NCBI GenBank assembly: GCA_947460575.1
Contig: CANHIJ010000026.1
Location: 1 to 40,930 of the forward strand
Direction: 5' to 3'
From: Verrucomicrobiales bacterium
GTDB lineage: Bacteria; Verrucomicrobiota; Verrucomicrobiia; Verrucomicrobiales; V1-33
DNA length: 40,930 bases
In this document: in pieces, positions 1-8,900 of the stretch
Layout: every line of letters begins with the position of its first letter
Position numbering within the stretch: the stretch's first letter is position 1
Translations under genes and position numbers: made by a program
Notes under the pieces: generated by a model
Told to the model about the DNA's origin: nothing
Seen by the model: the letters and a program-made list of their open reading frames with translations, nothing else
The model's database searches: none

Positions 1-105
1 CGCTTTGCGGTTCATGGGGAACTGCTTTGCGGTTCATGGGGAACTGCTTTGCGGTTCGCGGGGGAAGGGCCTCCGAGCTGATCTCTGAAGTGCGGGATGC
101 CTATT
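1..105 (+). repeat. Truncated copy of dispersed mosaic repeat with 22-bp tandem
   Basis: The window opens inside a repeat. A 22-bp unit beginning gctttgcggttcatgggg occurs at 2-23 and 24-45, with a third partial unit from 46. The following stretch (about 60-105, containing gggaagggcctcc and then a diverged tgatctctgaag) aligns by eye with parts of the repeats near 10.5 kb (minus orientation) and 38.0 kb (plus orientation). It lies against the 3' end of the HD-domain gene. Its left end is outside the window. Confidence 0.6.
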
Positions 106-109
106 TTGG

Positions 110-1843
110 CTACGGGCTGGCGCTCTGGGTGGGGTGCGCGGGGCTGGGGAGGGGAGCTTCTGGATGGGCGAGGGGCGAGGGCGGTTTGGCGGAAAGGCCG
201 GGGTTTTTTTGGGGGGCGGGGGGGAGGGTTGGGCGGGTGGTCCCGTCGCGGCGGGGGTTTTTGGTTTCGTCGCGGGATTTGGTGGGTTTTTCGTCCGGGT
301 AGGGGATGCGGCGGTGGAGGGCGGTGCGGAGGGTTTTGGCAAAGCTTTCGCGGATGGCCTTGAGGTCGCTGAGGGTGAGTTGGCAGTCGTCGAGTTGGCC
401 GTCGCGGAGGCGGCTGCGGATGATGTCGTCGACGAGGGCTTCGATTTTGGCTGGGGTGGGTTTGGAGAGCGAGCGGCTGGCGGATTCCACGGCGTCGGCG
501 AGGCTGACGATGGCGCTTTCGTTGAAGTCGGGTTTGGGTCCGGCGTAGCGGAAAGTGGACTCAGGGACTTCGGGGACTTCTTCGGGGGCGGCCTGGCCCT
601 CGGCGACGAGTTTTTTGATAGCGTCCTGGTGGTCGAGAGCGCGGCGGTAGAAGAAGGCGATGAGGGAGTTGCCGTGGTGTTGGTGGATGACGTCGATGAT
701 CTCGCGGTTGAGTTTGTATTTGAGGGCGAGGTCGATGCCGTCTTTGACGTGGGCGCTGACGACGAGGGCGCTCATGCTGGGAGTGAGGTCGTCGTGGGGG
801 TTTTCGCCGTCGGGGGTATTTTCGATGTAGTATTCTGGTTTCTGGAGTTTGCCGATGTCGTGGTAGAGGGAGCAGACGCGGCAGATGGTGGCGTTGGCGC
901 CGATGGTGGTGGCGGCGGATTCGGCGAGGTTGGCGACCATGAGGCTGTGGTGATAGGTGCCTGGGGCCTCGAGGGTCATGCGGCGGAGGAGGGGGTGGTT
1001 GAGGTCGCCGAGTTCTAGCCAGGAAACGGTGGTGGTGATGCGGAAGAGGGTTTCGAGGAGGGGGAGGAGGCTGCTGGCGAGGGTGGCGGTGAGGACGCCG
1101 AGGAGGAGCATGGAGGGGGCCTGGGCGGCGAGGCGTTGCCAGGCGAGAGGGGAAGCCGGGTGAAGCCAGGCGGGTTCGAGGTGGCCGAGGAGGGCGGCGG
1201 CGAGGGCGGCGGCGAGGCCGGCGTAGAATCCAGCGCGCATCAGGGCGCTGCGCTTGCGGAGGTCGCGGGCGGCGCGGACCGCGGCGAGGCCGCTGGCGAG
1301 GCTGATGAGGGCGAAGTGAAGCCCGAGGGAGGCGTGGCTGAGGAGGGTGCCGAGGAGGGAGCCGTAGAGGACGGCGAAGAGGCCGTGGGCGGGGCCGAGG
1401 AGGAGGGTGAGGAGGAGGGGGGCGAGGGCGAGGGGGGCGAAGAAGAGGAGGAAATCTTGGGGGAGGCCATTGAGGCGCACCAGGAGGTGGATGGCTTGGA
1501 GGAGGCCGAGTTGGAGGAGGAGGACGAGGAAGAGGAGGGCGATGCGGCCGTTGCAGCGGCTGGACTCAGGCAGGTGGAGTTTGAGGTGGACCATGGCGAG
1601 GACCATGACTGCGGCGAGGGAGGTGATGGCGGTGCTGGGGCCAAGGGCGTAGAAGAGGCTATCGGCCTGGAGGGCGCGGACCATGAGGCCGATGGCGCAG
1701 AGGAATTGGGCGAGAATGAGGGCTCGCACATAGGGGCTGCAGCGGAGGGTTTTGGCCCATTCGCGGTGGTGTTGCTCCCGGCGCTTTTTGCCGCAGGAGT
1801 AGCCTTTGCGCTGAAGTTGCTGCCTTTTAAAAAAGTCCCACAT
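110..1843 (-). CDS. 7TM-HD family membrane phosphohydrolase (PgpH-like)
   Basis: Predicted inner-membrane protein with a cytoplasmic HD phosphohydrolase domain. The N-terminal half carries a series of hydrophobic segments (roughly residues 40-290 from the chosen start), followed by an HD domain with a TYHHS motif, the HD pair at His328-Asp329 in a YHDIGK context, and downstream histidines (SAHV, HQHHG). PgpH/YqfF-type members of this family hydrolyse cyclic di-AMP; that substrate is inferred, not seen. The large extracytoplasmic HDED domain that normally follows the first membrane helix is absent. The C-terminal ~55 residues are basic and proline-rich, probably disordered. The ATG at 1843 (protein starts MWDFFKRQQ, 577 aa) is preferred; a GTG at 1999 would add 52 residues that look like non-coding sequence. 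It is divergent from the MerR-type gene. Confidence 0.85.
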   Translation of the reverse strand: MWDFFKRQQLQRKGYSCGKKRREQHHREWAKTLRCSPYVRALILAQFLCAIGLMVRALQADSLFYALGPSTAITSLAAVMVLAMVHLKLHLPESSRCNGRIALLFLVLLLQLGLLQAIHLLVRLNGLPQDFLLFFAPLALAPLLLTLLLGPAHGLFAVLYGSLLGTLLSHASLGLHFALISLASGLAAVRAARDLRKRSALMRAGFYAGLAAALAAALLGHLEPAWLHPASPLAWQRLAAQAPSMLLLGVLTATLASSLLPLLETLFRITTTVSWLELGDLNHPLLRRMTLEAPGTYHHSLMVANLAESAATTIGANATICRVCSLYHDIGKLQKPEYYIENTPDGENPHDDLTPSMSALVVSAHVKDGIDLALKYKLNREIIDVIHQHHGNSLIAFFYRRALDHQDAIKKLVAEGQAAPEEVPEVPESTFRYAGPKPDFNESAIVSLADAVESASRSLSKPTPAKIEALVDDIIRSRLRDGQLDDCQLTLSDLKAIRESFAKTLRTALHRRIPYPDEKPTKSRDETKNPRRDGTTRPTLPPAPQKNPGLSAKPPSPLAHPEAPLPSPAHPTQSASP

Positions 1844-2063
1844 GCGGTTGGAGGGCGACAGTCCCGGGGGGCGAACTGCGGGAGCTTGGGGATCCGTCGC
1901 CGGAGCCTCTCGCCGACCCCAAGGTAGAAAAGCTGTCTTAAATTGCAACGATGGAATCTTGACGGGGGGCGGGCATGATGAAACAGGGAGGGGGGCCACA
2001 AGGGATTCCAGGCGCTAGGGCCATCGGCCTGGGCGGGCTGGGATCGCGCGGTCCCCGCAGACT

Positions 2064-3000
2064 ATGAGCACGGAACGATTTCACACCATGAAAGCGGTGG
2101 AGCTGCGCACCGGACTGAGCGCGCATTTGATCCGGGTGTGGGAGCGGCGCTATGGGGCGGTGACGCCGGCGCGGTCGGGGACGCAGCGGCGGCTGTATAC
2201 GGAGGCGGAGGTGGAGCGGCTGCATTTGCTGGCGCAGCTGAGTCAGTTGGGCTTGGCGATTGGGCAGATCGCGGGGTTGGGGACGGAGCAATTGCGGGGG
2301 ATATTGGGTCGGGGGGCGGGGCCGAAGGGGCGGGCGGAGGGGCCGGGGGGGGGCGCCAGGGGAAGCGGTGGAGGCGGCGCTGGAGGCGATCCGGGGGTAT
2401 GACATGCTGGGATTGGAGGAAGTTTTGGATCGGGGGATGATCGCGCTTGGTTATGCGGGGCTGCTGGAGAAGGTATTAGTCCCCTTGCTGCACGCCATCG
2501 GGACGAGCTGGGCGGCGGGGGAGCTGACGGCGGGGCAGGAGCACGGGGCCACCGCGGCGCTGAAGGATTACCTGGCGCGGAATCTGCGGTCGATGCAGTT
2601 GCCGGGGACGGCGCCGCGCCTGCTGGTGACGACTCCTGCGGGGCAGTTGCACGAGATGGGGGCGGCGATTGCGGCGGGCTTGGCGCGCAAGGCGGGCTGG
2701 AACGTGATTTATTTGGGAGCCTCGCTGCCGGCGGAGGAGATTGTGAGTGCGGCGGTGAAAAATCAGATCCGGGCGTTGGCCTTGAGCATTATTTATCCGG
2801 GGGACGACCCGGAATTGCCGGGGCAGTTGCGGCGGCTGCGGCGGCTTTTGCCGGAGGCGATACCGATATTGGTGGGCGGCCAGGCGGCGGAGGCTTATGG
2901 GGAGACCTTGCGGGAGATTGGGGCCCATCTGTTGGTGGGGCTGGAGGCATTTCCGAAAATGCTGGAAGCGCTGCGGAGCGGGCCTTCGGGAGGGGCGTAA
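2064..3000 (+). CDS. CarH/LitR-like MerR-B12 regulator, interrupted by a frameshift
   Basis: Two overlapping reading frames together make one protein of about 311 residues. The first (2064-2402) gives a MerR-type winged helix (FHTMKAVELRTGLSAHLIRVWERRYG); the second carries a cobalamin-binding helical bundle and a B12 Rossmann domain and ends at 3000. Removing one G from the nine-G run at 2345-2353 joins them in a sensible linker. The second part has the Wx9EH motif of CarH (W..EH in SWAAGELTAGQEHGAT) and an HxxG motif (QLHEMG) for the lower axial histidine. In CarH, adenosylcobalamin holds the repressor on DNA in the dark and light releases it; here that is inferred from the motifs. No carotenoid or photolyase genes are adjacent. 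The break may be a sequencing error, phase variation, programmed slippage, or real inactivation; the intact downstream motifs argue against long decay. Confidence 0.8.
2345..2353 (+). repeat. Nine-G homopolymer at the frameshift point
   Basis: A run of nine G inside the linker of the MerR-B12 gene. The upstream frame runs on to a stop at 2402; the downstream frame becomes continuous with it if one G is removed. It is the longest G run in the gene and sits exactly between the two domains. Confidence 0.85.
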
Positions 3001-3111
3001 TATCCGGTTGCGCAGCCAGGGAGAGGTGGGAAGATAGCGAGCTTCCCGAAGGGCGGGAAGGGGCGGTTGGACTCGGTCCGGCTGCCAGAACTTACAGGAC
3101 TAACAAATACC

Positions 3112-3381
3112 ATGAGCAGCATCACCGTCAATAAAAATATCGAACTGAAGGACTACCAACTGCACGACAAGGACACGGGCAGTTCCGACTATCAGGCCGC
3201 CGCGCTGACAAAGCGCATTTTGCACCTTACGGCGCACCTGGCGACGAACAAGAAGGATTTTTCCTCGCGCCGGGGCTTGCTGCGGGCGGTGGCCGAGCGG
3301 CGCCGCCATCTGGACTACTTGCGCAACACCGCGGAGGAGCGCTACCAGAAATTGATTAAGTCCCTCGGCCTGCGCCGCTAA
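3112..3381 (+). CDS. rpsO: 30S ribosomal protein S15
   Basis: 89-residue primary 16S rRNA-binding protein of the small subunit platform. The sequence shows the family hallmarks: a GSSDYQAAALTKRI segment, then HLATNKKDFSSRRGLL and RRRHLDYLRN, ending KSLGLRR. The length equals that of typical bacterial S15. The ATG at 3112 (MSSITVNKN) is chosen over an in-frame TTG at 3067, which would add 15 unrelated residues. It is followed by an intrinsic terminator and then pnp, the usual rpsO-pnp order in bacteria. Confidence 0.97.
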   Translation: MSSITVNKNIELKDYQLHDKDTGSSDYQAAALTKRILHLTAHLATNKKDFSSRRGLLRAVAERRRHLDYLRNTAEERYQKLIKSLGLRR

Positions 3382-3419
3382 GCGGGGCGCTCTTTGGACT
3401 CGCCATGAATTGATTTGCG

Positions 3420-3462
3420 CCCGTCCCGCCCGAGCCCAGCCTCGCGGCGGGACGGGTTTTTT
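3420..3462 (+). terminator. Intrinsic terminator between rpsO and pnp
   Basis: An 11-bp perfect stem (3420-3430 cccgtcccgcc with 3446-3456 ggcgggacggg), 15-nt loop, then six T at 3457-3462. It would end or attenuate rpsO transcription before pnp. Confidence 0.85.
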
Positions 3463-3607
3463 AACCCCTGGAAGCGCGGCGCGGCCCCCTTCCTTTTTTT
3501 CTCCCGCGGCGAGCCGCTTGGCTTGCGGGGAGGCCTCGCCTGAGGCGGCCCCCCGGCCTGAGCGGGGGAACCCTTTCCCTACAAGAAGCCACAACAACTA
3601 AACATAC

Positions 3608-5773
3608 ATGAGCATACACACTACCACGAGCCAGGTTGGCTCCACTCCGATCATCATTGAAACCGGCAAAATGGGTCGCTTGGCCGATGGCGCGGTTACG
3701 GTTCAGATGGGCGACACCTTGGTGATCGTCACTGCAGTTTCCTCGACGAGCCTGAAAGAAGGGCAAGATTTTTTCCCGCTTTCGGTGGAATACAAAGAGA
3801 AGGCGGCGGCGGCGGGCAAATTCCCGGGCGGCTATTTTAAGCGCGAAGGGCGGCCCACCGAGAAGGAGATTTTGACCTGTCGGATGACGGACCGGCCGCT
3901 GCGGCCGCTGTTTCCGAAGGGCTATTTTTACGACACCCAGATCGTGGCGCTGTTGTTGGCGGCGGACGGGGAGAATGACTCCGACGTGCTGGCGATGAAC
4001 GGGGCTTCGGCGGCGTGCTACATTTCCGACCTTCCGATGGCCAAGCCATTTGGGGCGGTGCGGGTGGGGCGGATCGGGGGGCGTTTTGTGGCCAACCCGA
4101 CGAATTCGGAGCGGGAGTTGAGCGACTTGGATTTGATCTATGTGGGTTCGGAGTCGGAAGTGATCATGATTGAAGGGGCGGCGCAGGAACTGCCCGACGA
4201 GGAATTCATCAAGGCGCTGCATTTTGCCCACGAGGCGGTGCAGCCGCTGATTGCGGCGCAGGTGCAGTTACGGCAGCTTTGCGGCAAGCCGGTGCGCCAA
4301 TACAAGCTCTTGAGCGCTCGGGAGGAACTCCTCGAAGTGGCCTACGAGGTGGCGGGAGACCGCATTGAGGGGGCGATTTACACTCCTGGCAAGGTGGCGC
4401 GCGGCATCGCGGTGGGAGCGCTGAAGACGGAGGTCAAGGAAGCCATTTTGGCCAAGTACCCGGATGCGGGGGCCTTTGAGATCAGCCAGGCGTTTGACTA
4501 CCTGCAAAAGAAGGCGTTCCGGATTTCCATCTTGGACAAGAAGACCCGCTGCGACGGGCGGGGCCTCGATGAAATTCGCCAGTTGAGCGGAGAGATTGGA
4601 GTGGTGCCGCGGGTGCACGGTTCGGCGCTGTTTGCGCGGGGCGAGACCCAGGCCCTGGCCTTGGCGACGCTGGCTCCCTTGGATGAGGGCCAGAACATGG
4701 ACAACTACACCGGCGGGGTGGACACCAAGCGCTTCATTTTGCACTACAATTTCCCTCCTTTTTCGGTGGGGGAAACCGGCCGCTTTGGCGGGCAAAACCG
4801 CCGCGAAATCGGGCACGGCGCCCTGGCGGAGCGCTCCATTGAGCCCGTCATCCCGGCGATCGAAGACTTCCCCTACGCCATCCGCGTCAGCAGCGAAGTG
4901 ATGGAGTCTAACGGTTCCACCTCCATGGCCTCCACCTGCGGCGGCATCCTCTCCCTCTACGCTGCGGGGGTCCCCCTGAAGCGGGCCGTGGCCGGGATTT
5001 CCGTGGGCCTGGTCAGCGAACATGACGAGCAGGACAACATGAAGCGCTATCTGACCATGATGGACATCCTGGGCAGCGAAGACCACTTCGGGGACATGGA
5101 CTTCAAGTTGTGTGGAACGGAGTTAGGGGTCACTGGATATCAGTTAGACTTGAAGCTGCCGGGGATTCCCCTGAGTATCCTCGAGGAAGCCATCCACAAG
5201 GCCCGCGCCGGCCGCATGGACATCATTAAGTTCATGAACTCGGTGATCGACGCTCCCAAGGCGATCAGCGAGCACGCTCCCCGCATCGAGTCGACCAAAA
5301 TCCCGCAAGATCGCATTGGCGAGTTGATCGGCCCGGGCGGCAAGGTCATCAAGGGCATCCAGGCGGAGACAGGGGCCAAGATCGATATTGAAGACGACGG
5401 CACGGTCCACGTTTACGCCATCCGCAAGGAGGGCTTGGACGCGGCGATGCGCTTGATTCGCAACATTTTTGCGGAAGCGGAAGTGGGCGCCCTCTACACC
5501 GGTCGAGTGGTTAGCACCACCGCCTTTGGGGCCTTCATGGAGCTCTTCCCGGGCCGCGACGGCTTGATCCACGTCTCAGAGTTGGCCGACTTCCGGGTCA
5601 ATAAGGTTGAGGACGTGGTCAAGACGGGGGACATCGTGACCGCCAAGTGCATTGGGGTGGACGAGAAGGGCCGGGTCAAGATGAGCCGCCGCGCGGTGCT
5701 CAAGGACAAGGAGCGCGAGTTGGCGGCGGCGGACCAGGCGCAAGCCGCGGCGGCCCCGGCATCCCAGGAATAA
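3608..5773 (+). CDS. pnp: Polyribonucleotide nucleotidyltransferase
   Basis: PNPase, 721 aa, a phosphorolytic 3'-to-5' exoribonuclease of RNA decay, forming a trimeric ring in the cytoplasm. Two RNase PH domains are visible (first about 5-210, second about 310-530), then KH with the GPGGK loop (near residue 575) and a C-terminal S1 domain (GALYTGRVVSTTAFGAF onward). The metal site equivalent to E. coli Asp486, Asp492 and Lys494 is present as Asp492, Asp498 and Lys500 in EDHFGDMDFK. The last ~20 residues are an Ala/Gln-rich tail. ATG at 3608 has no clear Shine-Dalgarno. It follows rpsO after a 226-nt spacer with a terminator, so it probably has its own promoter, and it is closed by a terminator downstream. 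Confidence 0.97.
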   Translation: MSIHTTTSQVGSTPIIIETGKMGRLADGAVTVQMGDTLVIVTAVSSTSLKEGQDFFPLSVEYKEKAAAAGKFPGGYFKREGRPTEKEILTCRMTDRPLRPLFPKGYFYDTQIVALLLAADGENDSDVLAMNGASAACYISDLPMAKPFGAVRVGRIGGRFVANPTNSERELSDLDLIYVGSESEVIMIEGAAQELPDEEFIKALHFAHEAVQPLIAAQVQLRQLCGKPVRQYKLLSAREELLEVAYEVAGDRIEGAIYTPGKVARGIAVGALKTEVKEAILAKYPDAGAFEISQAFDYLQKKAFRISILDKKTRCDGRGLDEIRQLSGEIGVVPRVHGSALFARGETQALALATLAPLDEGQNMDNYTGGVDTKRFILHYNFPPFSVGETGRFGGQNRREIGHGALAERSIEPVIPAIEDFPYAIRVSSEVMESNGSTSMASTCGGILSLYAAGVPLKRAVAGISVGLVSEHDEQDNMKRYLTMMDILGSEDHFGDMDFKLCGTELGVTGYQLDLKLPGIPLSILEEAIHKARAGRMDIIKFMNSVIDAPKAISEHAPRIESTKIPQDRIGELIGPGGKVIKGIQAETGAKIDIEDDGTVHVYAIRKEGLDAAMRLIRNIFAEAEVGALYTGRVVSTTAFGAFMELFPGRDGLIHVSELADFRVNKVEDVVKTGDIVTAKCIGVDEKGRVKMSRRAVLKDKERELAAADQAQAAAAPASQE

Positions 5774-5815
5774 ATTGCGGGGGCTAACCGCCTCTCCACC
5801 ACGCAAGTCTATGGA

Positions 5816-5844
5816 AAGGGCACTCCTGCGGGGGTGCCCTTTTT
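5816..5844 (+). terminator. Intrinsic terminator of pnp
   Basis: Stem aagggcactcc (5816-5826) pairs with ggggtgccctt (5831-5841) with one G-T pair and a four-base loop; T-rich tail to 5844. It lies 43 nt after the pnp stop. Confidence 0.85.
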
Positions 5845-5942
5845 AGCGCCCTGGGGGGGCGGCCGAGCTGGGGGCAGATGCCGATAGACTTTGGCGGCGA
5901 AAGCTGTTCATATGATTTGCCTTGCTCTGTGCGCTATTTCCC

Positions 5943-8900
5943 ATGAACCCTCGACTCCTTCCCCTGCTTCCCTGCTTGCTCTGGCTCAGCTTTGCCCCTG
6001 GATCCGCCGCGCTGGGCGGGGAGGCCCCGCCTGCTCCTGCGAGCGCGGTGGCAGCCAAGTCCATTTTTGACGGCGGGAGCCTGGCGGGGTGGGAGGGCGA
6101 CCCCAAGATCTGGCGCGTCCAGGACGGGGCCCTCACCGGCGGATCCCTGACAGAAATGGTTACCAGGAACGAATTTCTGGCGACCAAGGCGGAATACGGC
6201 AATTTTATTGTGCGCCTCAAAATCAAGCTCACGGGCAGCGAGGGCTTTTTGAATTCCGGCTTTCAGATTCGCTCGCAGCGGGTGCCGGGGGACTCGGAGA
6301 TGGCGGGCTACCAATGTGACTACGGGGACCCGTCCTGGTGGGGGTGCATTTACGACGAGAGTCGCCGCAACAAATTGATGGCGCAGTCGGACATGAAGGC
6401 GTTGGATCCGGTGATTAAGCGCGGGGATTGGAATGAATACGTGATCCGGGCGGACGGGCCGCGCATCACCACTTGGATCAATGGGGTGATGGGGGTGGAC
6501 TACACGGAGGCGGACCCGGCGATCGTGCAGAGCGGGCGCATGGGGATCCAGGTGCACGGGGGGGGCAAGGCCTTGGTGCAGGTCAAGGATATTACGCTAG
6601 AGGAATTGCCGCCGACGGTGCTGCGGCGGGGGGCGGCGGAGCCGGGCAAGCCTGGGAAGGAGGCGCCCTTGGCGCCAGAGGGTGAGCGGGCGGCCATGGC
6701 GCTGGCCCCGGGGCTGGAGATGGAATTGGTCGTCTCTGAGGATCTGGAGAAGGGATACGGCAAATTTGTGGCGGTGCAGTTCGACCAGCGCGGGCGCCTC
6801 TGGACCATGACGGCCCGGGAATACCCGGTCGACGCCAATGAAAACCCCAGCGCCGCCGAGGCGCTCTACGCGAGCAAGGCCCAGGACAAAATTTTGGTCT
6901 ATGACGTGGTGGAGCGGGGCGCGGACGGGCGGGCGGTTCGCTACGCCAAGGAGCCCACGGTTTTCGCCGAGGGCTTGGCGATCCCCCTGGGGATTTTGCC
7001 CTATCAAGATGGTTGCTACACCCTGCACGGGCACGACGTGGTGTTTTTGCGGGATACCGATGGCGACGGCAAGGCGGACAAGAGTGAGGTTGTCCTGACG
7101 GGTTTTGGGGTGCAGGACTCGCACCTTTTTCCGCACCAATTCACGCGGGCGCCGGGCGGCTGGATGTGGCTAGCGCAGGGGGCTTTTAACTACAGCAAAG
7201 TGGTGGGGCCGGAGGGGAAAATGACGCCGTTTGACCAGACCCGGATGGCCAAGTTTCGCCCGGACGGGGCGGGATTCACGATTACGAGCAATGGACCCTG
7301 CAACATCTGGGGGCTGGTGATGAATGGGGAAGGGGAGAGCTTCATCCAGGAGGCCAACGATTTTGGTTATCCGGTGATGCCCTTCCACGAATATGGGAAT
7401 TACCCGGGGTGTTCCAACGCGCAGTGGAGGAGCTATGCCCCGGAATTTCCGGGCCCAGCGGAGTTTCGCATGGGGGGAACCGGGCTGAGCGGTCTGGCTC
7501 TCACAGACGCCCGCGGGGCGTTTCCGGCCGCGTGGTCGGACGTCATGCTGGTGGCCAATCCGATCACTAATCGGATTCAGGCAATCAAGATGCACCGCCA
7601 AGGGGCCGGTTGGCGCTTGGAGAAGTTGCCCGACGTGGTGGCCAGCGGCGACGACTGGTTTCGCCCGGTGGGGATGACCCTGGGGCCGGATGGGAGCGTC
7701 TATATCGTGGACTGGTATAACAAGATTATTAGCCACAACGAGGTGGCGCGCAACCACCCGGACCGGGACAAGAAGCGGGGTCGCATCTGGCGGCTCAAGG
7801 GCCAGCAGGAAAAGGGGTTTGGGGTGCCCGACTTCACCAAGGCCACGGAGGAGGAGTTGGTGGCGCGGCTGGGGAGCGCTTCGCTGGCGCAATCGCACCT
7901 GGCGTGGCAGACCTTGATCGACCGCAAGGTGCTGGCGGCGGCGACGGTGGCGTCGTTGAAAAAGCTGGTGCAGCAGGAAGCTGGGGGATCGGCGGGGCCG
8001 TATCCGGATGCGGCGCGCGTTCAGGCCTTGTGGGTGCTGCAACAGGTGGGATCGCTGGAGGGAGTGGTGGCGCCGCTGACGGCGGGGAACCGCAACCTGC
8101 GGCGGGAAGCGGTGGCCGCGGGGCTGGCGCCATCGCTGCTCGGGGACCGCGACCCCGAGGTGCGGGCGGCGAGCATCAATGCGCTCGGCAGTCGCCTAGC
8201 GGCCCAGCCCGCCGGAACGGAGAGTGCGGCATTGGTGCGTGAATTGATTGGGGCGGCGGGGGCTGCGCTGGCGGAGCCGACGCGGGCTTCGAGCCAGAGC
8301 GGGCGGCCGATCAAGGCTGGGGTGGCGTATGAGCGCGATTTTGAGCGCTATTTGGTGCGGATGTTTTTGGAGATGCAGCCGTCCTCGGTGGCAAGCTTTT
8401 TAGATAGTGCGGCGGCGGCGGAGTTGCCGGCGGAGAACCTCATGGTGGCGTGTTTGGCGCTGCCGGCGAAGGAGTCGGCGCCGCGGGTGGCGAAGTTGTT
8501 GGGGCGCCTGGAGCGGGGACCGGACGACGAGGAAATTTTGCGCTTGGCGGAGGCGCCGGAGCACCCGGCGGTGCAGGCGGCGCTGGGGGCATTGGTAGCG
8601 CGGCCCGCGGGATTGGAAGCGCTGCTGCGGCAGCAGGCGCGCTTTGACGCGCGGGCCTTGGCGCCGCTGGTGACGGGGGCCGCCAAGGATCTTTTGGCAG
8701 TCAATCAGCCCCTGGCCTTGCAGGTGATCGCGGGATTTTCGCTGAAGGAATTAGAGCCTGCGGTGGCGGCGCTGGCGGCGAGTCCGGCGGTGCTGGGCGT
8801 GTTGAAGAAATTGGGGAGCACGCGGGCGGAATTATTTTTGCCGCTGGTGAAATCGGCCGATGGGGCGATGCGGGAGGCGGCCTTGGCGGCGCTGGTGGCG

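Noticed and set aside
2260..3000. Separate B12-binding gene starting inside the MerR gene
   Set aside because: The start lies in the other frame of the MerR coding region and gives Gly/Arg nonsense before the G run; one frameshifted fusion gene explains both parts better.
5075..5110. Apparent loss of a PNPase catalytic Asp (Ser in LGSEDH)
   Set aside because: The metal-binding residues equivalent to E. coli Asp486, Asp492 and Lys494 are all present; the changed residue is two positions before Asp486 and appears variable.
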